64,000 nt of DNA from Physcomitrium patens (taxonomy: Eukaryota; Streptophyta; Bryopsida; Funariales; Funariaceae). The translations under genes and the position numbers were made by a program. Location: positions 14,481,309 to 14,545,308 of the forward strand of contig NC_037269.1 in NCBI RefSeq assembly GCF_000002425.4, read 5' to 3'. Below the pieces are notes generated by a model. It was not told the DNA's origin. It worked only from the letters and a program-made list of their open reading frames with translations, and searched no databases. Positions 58,171 through 64,000 of the stretch are shown one piece after another (within the stretch, counting starts at the first letter, position 1; every line of letters begins with the position of its first letter).

Positions 58171-61100
58171 ACCTAGTGAAGGTCCTATCCTCTCCTCAGA
58201 ACCCTCTCCATGTTTTACAATAAATATTATTCTAGGACCTAAACATCACAAAGCCTCTACCTTGCTAGATTCAGGAGCCTCAACATGTTCCTTACATGAA
58301 GAATTTGTTAAAAGACATAGCATATTTTTAGTGAAGAAAACTAAACTTGTTCATATAGAAGTCATAGATGGTCGTCTGTTGTCTTCAAGAGATGTTACTC
58401 ATTAAACACTTCCTATAGAAGTAGCAACTAATGATCATAATAGCTTTGTAATATTTAATATCATTAGATCTCTTTTTAATCTAGTCATTTTAGGTTTATC
58501 ATGGCTAAAAAAATATAATCCTAAAATAGATTGGACTTCTCATAGTCTTGATTTTTCTAAAAGTATAACTAACAGCGTAATTAATCAAGTGAAAAGTCAT
58601 AAGTTTAGTACAATTAAACTTGTATTTGTAGATGCAAGAGCTTCCTTGCATGTTGCAAAAAAAAGATCACCTTGTGTCATTTATGCCACATCTATTCTAT
58701 TGGTGGAAAGACTTCAAGTGGCATTTTAAGCCAATATCAAGATTTTCAAGATGTATTTGAGAAGAAGGATGCGAATACTCTTCCGGAACATTGTTGCTAT
58801 GACTGCTCAATTGACCTTCAAGAAAGAGCACAACTGCCATTTGGACCAATCTACAATTTATCTCAAAATGACTTGGCTGAATTCAAGGAGTATATTGTAG
58901 AGAATTTAGCCAAGAACTTCATACACCATTCCAAATCTCCAACAGGAGCTCTAATTTTATTTGTGAAGAAAAAAGATGGATCATTGCTGATGTGTGTCGA
59001 TTATAGAGGACTCAATAAAATCATTATCAAAAACAGGTACCCGCTATCTTTGATATCTGGACTCCTTGATTAGTTGAATCAAGCTAAGATCTATACAAAA
59101 GTAGATCTACGAGGAGCATAAAATTTGGTACGCATCAAAGAAGGAGATGAATGGAAGACTGCATTTCAAACAAGGTATGGACATTTTGAATACAATGTCA
59201 TGCCTTTTGGACTTACAAATGCAGCAACAACATTCCAATATCTAATAAATAATTTCTTTTGGAAGTTTTTAGATGATTTTGTTGTTTGTTACCTAAATGA
59301 CATCTTAATCTATTCTAAGAACATAAAAGAACATGAATTTCATGTTTGTCATGTATTACAAAAACTAAGAGATACGAGACTCTATGCCAAGATAGAAAAG
59401 TGTGTATTTTACACTACTTAAGTTGACTTCTTAGGATACATCATTTCAAATGATGGATTTATGATGGATCCTAAGAAAGTTCAAGCTATTATGGATTGAA
59501 AGATCCCGAAAACAATAAGAGATGTCCAATGCTTTTTGGAATTTACCAACTACTATCGGATCTTCATCAAAGACTTTTTTCAAGTTGCAGCTCCACTTAC
59601 ACGTTTAACTTGTAAAGACAAACTTCAATGGAATCAAGAAGTAGAAGTAGCATTTGAAGCTTTGAAGATAGCCTTTGTTTTTGCACCAATCTTATATCAC
59701 GTCGATTTTCTAAGCTATTTTTTTATAGAAACAGAAGTATCAAACTTTGCTTTGGGTGTCGTATTATCACAAGTGGGAATAGATGATAAACTTCATCCAA
59801 TAGCTTTTCATTCCAAAAATTTTTCAGCATTCGACATCAACTACAAGATCTACGACAAAGAACTTCCTACAATTGTGGATTCATTTCAAGAATGGCACGA
59901 TTATCTAGAAAGTGCTTCTAGACTAGTCACCGTGTATATGGGTCACAAGAATCTTAAATATTTTATGTTAGCACATATTTTGAATCATCGCCAAGCCTGT
60001 TGGAGTATGTCTTTGTCATGATTCGAATTCAAGATCACTTATCGACTAGGAAAACAACAAGGTTTTTCAGATGCACTCTTTAGATGATCTTATCTTATAC
60101 CAAAGGAAGAAGATGTTACTTTCGATCAACAATGGACAATTTTCTTGAAGCCATAGTATCTTCGTCTTCAAGCAATGAAATCAATACTAACTGTTGATTC
60201 AACTTTCATTGAGCAAGTTCAGTCAAATATGTCTTCTGATCCTCTTATTTGTGATATTAAGAGAAACCCTTTATAGTCTCATGATACTTCCAAGTTTGAA
60301 TTCAAGAACAATCTACTATATTTCAAGGGACGCCTATATGTTTTAGAAGGTGAAGCTCGATTACGTATTCTTCAAGCTCGTCATGACTTTTCAGCATCAA
60401 GACATTTTGGAAACAATAAAACTTTGGAACTAATATTGAGGGATTTTTGGTGCCCCCAAATGTAGAAGGCAGTCAAAGTTTTTGTATAATCTTGTGATAT
60501 TTGTTCAAGATCAAAAACTCCTTGTCATTGACCTTACAAACTTCTTCAGCCATTATCCATTTCAGAACAACCATGGTCTTCTATTTCTATGGATTTCATC
60601 ATGGATCTTTCAATCTCACATTTTTATGATTCTATATTTGTGATAGTAGATAGTTTTATCAAAATGGCACATTTTTTACCATGTACAAAATCTATCACAC
60701 GTGAAGAAACAACTAAGTTCTTTCTTGACAATATCTATCGCTATCATGGATTATCTAAGGATATTATATCAGATAGGAAAACTCAATTTATATCAAGATT
60801 TTAGCAGACTCTTTTCAAGATTCTAAAAGTGGATATAAAACTATCTTTGGCATGCCATCCTCAAACTAATGGACAAATAAAGTGTATTAATCAAGTTTTA
60901 GAATAGTATTTAAGATGTACCATCAACTACCAAGAAGTTGATTGGACAACTCTTTTGCCATTGATAGAGTTTGCTTACAATAACATGGTACATTCTTCTA
61001 CAAAACAAACACCTTTCTTTACCAATTATAGTTATCATCCACGACTTAATACTTTTGACTTTTCAAAAGTTGATAATCTTGTTGCGAAAGATTTGGCAAT

Positions 61101-61635
61101 TCATTTGTCATAGCTACATGCAACGATGAAGGCGTAGTTAAAAGAAGCTCAAGAACAACAAAAGGTCAATGCAGATGTCTATCGAAAGGAACAACCACCA
61201 TTATTCATGGGTGGTAAGGTATGGTTACTTCATCGCAATATCAAGACCACTCATCTTTGTAACAAGTTGGACTATCGAAAGCTTAGACCATTCTCTATTT
61301 CTACACAAATCAATCTAGTTGCATATCGTTTATACCTACCAGAGTCAATGAAAATCCATCTAGTATTCTATATGTCTCTTCTTAAACCATACAAGACATT
61401 GGATATACCAAGAAGAAGATAAGTTCCATCTCTTCCTATAGAAATGGACAATAATAAAGAATTTGAAGTAGAAGAAGTCTTAGATTCAAGGCGGTGTCAA
61501 AATAAATTGGAATATCTTATCTATTGGCATGGATATGATATTAGTGAACACACATGGGAGAAAGTAAAGAATTTTGCAAGTGCAGCAAAGGCGGAGGAGT
61601 CTTTTCATCGACGACATCCATCAAAATCAAGATGA
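58148..61635 (+). pseudogene. pol (PR-RT-RNaseH-IN-chromodomain), decayed
   Basis: Protease 58148-58405 with intact DSGAS. RT 58672-59073 and 59125-59421, with [10 protein letters not shown] (YLDD changed to YLND). RNase H 59536-60021. Integrase core 60589-60804 (MDFIMDLS, SDRKTQF) and GPF/Y-type region 61207-61422. Chromodomain 61444-61635 (EFEVEEVLDSRRCQNKLEYLI), open to its normal end SKSR. About fifteen stops and frameshifts. Confidence 0.8.
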
Positions 61636-61729
61636 AAACCTTCCTTATAAAAGAAACAAGATCTAAACAAGATAACATTCTACTTCCAATTCTTGTATGT
61701 AGATTCTTTGTAGTTGTGACGCTGAGGAG

Positions 61730-62152
61730 ATAGAGAACCAACTACCAGTGGATTCGACTCAAGAGCCTCTATTTGCTGACTTGCCGGATAAGACATTATG
61801 ATTGTCACAACCTTCAAGACAATGTAATCGAGATGAAGATCTTCAAGAACAACATGTTCTTCCTCGAATAGATGGTGAGACATAATGCGTTTGGTATCAC
61901 GACCTTAAAAGGAACTCCCAATATTTGGTGATTATACTAGAGGTAGAAAGAACTCTTGACGGTGTTCCAAATGTTTTATTCGAAGGAAGTTATGAAGGCC
62001 TCAACAACAATCAAATAACTAGATGGTCTTCCCGCCCTCGTATGGGACACTACCAATGGTTGAGAGGCCCTATCAATCATCTTCGAAGAAAACAAAGATC
62101 AGAGTATGTGACGAATACAATTCGTTGCATCATAGATTTTCTCAATATATGA
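61730..62152 (+). pseudogene. third ORF of this copy, three lesions
   Basis: The start codon is ATA instead of ATG. Two stops (TGA in the RLSQP region near 61799, TAA near 61884) precede an open 75-codon C-terminal part (61925-62152) with MGHYQWLRGPINHLRRKQ and final FLNI. The rest aligns residue by residue with 39636-40058. Confidence 0.75.
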
Positions 62153-62194
62153 TGACCGCTCTTCGTGGAACTCATCCCTAGAAGGGGGAGGTAA

Positions 62195-62643
62195 TGTCAT
62201 GGACATATGCATGTAAGCTAGTAATTACATGTAAAAATAAGTAGAAGTAAGTAAAAGTAGGTAAAAATAAGTTAATTCTATAATATTTATTATGGAAGCT
62301 TCCTAGAAGCTTTATAGATGCTGCTTTGACTTTATAGGTGTCTTTAATTGACTTTTTGGATTAGAAACGTGGTCAATAAGTTGGCCATGTGCTACACATG
62401 TTGTTAGCTTGAAGACCCTAGTTAGATAGTATATATAGAAACAAGAGTGAAGGCTTCTTCATTCTTATCAACTCTTTTCTTGCTTCCAGTCTAGTTTCAA
62501 GGGTCTCCAATTTTCTTGGCTTTTGGCAATAGCCATTCCAGTTTCTTTCTTAATATACATATCAAGTTATTTCTATTTTGTCATCTTTCTTTGAGAGAGG
62601 TCTTCCTTGTTTATTTGTCTTTATCAAGTTTTTGTCTTTGACA
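62195..62643 (+). repeat. 3' LTR with internal deletion
   Basis: TGTCATGGACATAT to TCTTTGACA, 449 bp. The stretch from the U3 hairpin right arm to just before TATA is missing (junction AGCTTGAAG/ACCCTAG). TATA and TSS palindrome remain. Confidence 0.8.
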
Positions 62644-63192
62644 GTTATAAACATATATTTATTGTAATTATTACTTACATGATATGAATAGGTAGAAGTA
62701 GGTAAAAGTAGATTAATTTCATAATATCTTCTAGAGAAGCTTCCTTGAAGCTCGATAGACATTGCTTTGACTTTACATGTATTTATACTTGATTGGTAGG
62801 TTAGAAACTTGGTCAACAAGTTAACCACGTCCCACACATGTTGGTAGCTTGTGGAAAAAGCTAACTATGTGGTGCCTATATAAAAAACTTGCCTTGCAAG
62901 TTAAGATATGTGTTGTGCAAAGTCAACACATTTTTGGAGGTCCTATAGAATGTTGCTATGTAGCTCCTGGATAGATAGTATATATAGAGGCAAGAGTGAA
63001 GCCTTCTTCACTCTTGTCAATTCTTTTCTTGATTCTAGTCTAGTTTCAAGGGTCTCTAGTTTTCTTGTCTTTTGGCAATAACCATTCCAGTTTCTTTCTT
63101 AATATACATATTTAGTTATTTCTATTTTGTCATCTTTCTTTGAGAAAAGTCTCACTTGTTTATTTGTTTTTATCAAGTTCTTATCCTTGACA
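62639..63192 (+). repeat. second, divergent gypsy LTR abutting the first
   Basis: 554 bp, starting TGACAGTTATAAACAT and ending CTTATCCTTGACA, overlapping the end of the previous LTR by TGACA. It has a TATA at about 62980 and the TSS palindrome (CAAGAGTGAA/TTCACTCTTG). No internal element sequence follows, so it is a solo LTR or the relic of an LTR-LTR exchange. Confidence 0.65.
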
Positions 63193-63236
63193 TTATAATA
63201 TAAAGTAATATATTATTTTTTTATACATGGAATATA

Positions 63237-63280
<44 letters not shown>

Positions 63281-63541
63281 TTAATTGAAAAAATATAAAA
63301 ACTTTGATAATAATTAAATATTATTAATTGATAATATTTATTGCTTATATAGATGTATAGATTATATATAATATTGCTATTGTCACCAAAGTTTTGTTAT
63401 TGCCACTATCACTTTTTATTTATTACATGCTACCTTTGTTTAAAACCTCTCAAATATATATATATATATATATATATATCTCTTGGAATTAAAAAAAATC
63501 TAAAAATATATTTTGATTGAATGACAAATTGTGGTGACATT

Positions 63542-63585
<44 letters not shown>

Positions 63586-64000
63586 GTTTTTGTAACATCT
63601 ATTTCAAAATTTAGCATTGATATGCTGATTATATGCTGATTATATCTGAATTTACTAAAAAAAAAATACTAAGCGAAGAATAAGAAGCCTCAAATAATTA
63701 GTTAATAATGCATACTTTGAGGTTTTAATTTGTATAAAAATGTAATGTAGGTGTTAAATGGAAACCAATATTTAGATTAAAAAGTCCATTAAATTAAGAA
63801 ATTTCATAAACATAACCAGTACAATATATAAAAGTCATGAAAGAAATTATTACTTGGGCATTAGTGATTATGCAAATATACTAATTTACTATTTTTTTAT
63901 TTTTTTATTTTTTGTGGGGTTTAGTCCATTTCGAGCTAGCATCCGAATTAGTTCAGCAGCGAGATGATCTTAGTGCCATCTCCATACAATATGCAATGGA
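63193..64000. other. AT-rich end of window with (TA)n tracts
   Basis: TA microsatellites at about 63229-63281, 63451-63480 and 63550-63573, the last followed by (CA)n. A slightly less AT-rich stretch from 63920 (GTGGGGTTTAGTCC) runs off the window. No gene seen. Confidence 0.5.

Larger units (their letters stand above)
57240..62643 (+). mobile_element. decayed gypsy chromovirus, plus strand
   Basis: The 5' LTR start (57240-57429) jumps directly into gag at GGACTTCAACTCC, so the rest of the LTR, PBS, leader and gag N-terminus were deleted as one block. Gag, pol, third ORF, PPT (62181-62190) and a 3' LTR with its own internal deletion (62195-62643) follow. It is close to the inner element in sequence, with many stops. 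Confidence 0.8.

Overview
The window is AT-rich nuclear DNA of a land plant, or at least of the green lineage. It holds one GC-rich, apparently intact gene, a plant-type VAMP72 R-SNARE at 23224-23940. Almost everything else is layered LTR-retrotransposon DNA of the Ty3/gypsy chromovirus type (gag, PR-RT-RNaseH-IN, C-terminal chromodomain), two worn copia scraps, (TA)n tracts and featureless AT-rich spacer. The plant-specific SNARE and the chromodomain-bearing gypsy elements are the grounds for the lineage call; I cannot name the species. No rRNA, tRNA or CRISPR was seen.

Layout. 1-6960: spacer with one unrecognised ORF remnant. 6961-8692: two gypsy 5' ends meeting head to head. 8693-13545: spacer with a near-perfect 33-bp hairpin. 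13546-21409: a decayed minus-strand gypsy copy, split by a 1.65-kb TG-ended element (18195-19848). 22500-24660: the VAMP72 island. 24890-25720: copia remnant. 26180-49043: a nest at least four layers deep. An old gypsy copy (26180-30612) is broken by a second copy whose 5' LTR (30613-30887 + 45816-46087) is itself split by an 'outer' gypsy element (30888-45810, TSD CTTAC). That element is in turn split by a young 'inner' gypsy element (34281-40651, TSD CTTCT, LTRs differing at about a dozen sites) and by a 2.4-kb fold-back (42673-45103, TSD TCGA). 49044-54252: another TG-element fragment, an LTR and a decayed minus-strand gypsy copy. 57240-62643: a further plus-strand gypsy copy, followed by an abutting LTR (62639-63192) and microsatellites.

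The most interesting signal is shared by the gypsy elements. (1) They lack a tRNA-type primer-binding site. Two bases after the 5' LTR they instead carry an 11-nt sequence complementary to the LTR stretch starting 31-32 nt after the TATA box, the predicted 5' end of the transcript. This is the Tf1/sushi-type self-priming geometry, and it is conserved with compensatory changes between families of different sequence. (2) The leader between this site and gag holds repeated hairpins whose loops share a GATTAY core. (3) An extra ORF of about 120-140 codons lies between pol and the 3' LTR in all copies that reach that far, and it is conserved at protein level between otherwise diverged families. Together these describe a plant chromovirus lineage with an unusual replication start and an uncharacterised third protein.

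Most coding regions are broken by stops and frameshifts. Many of the stops look like CpG decay (CGA to TGA or CAA), as expected of methylated transposons. All structural statements come from reading by eye; identities and family names beyond the quoted motifs are inference.
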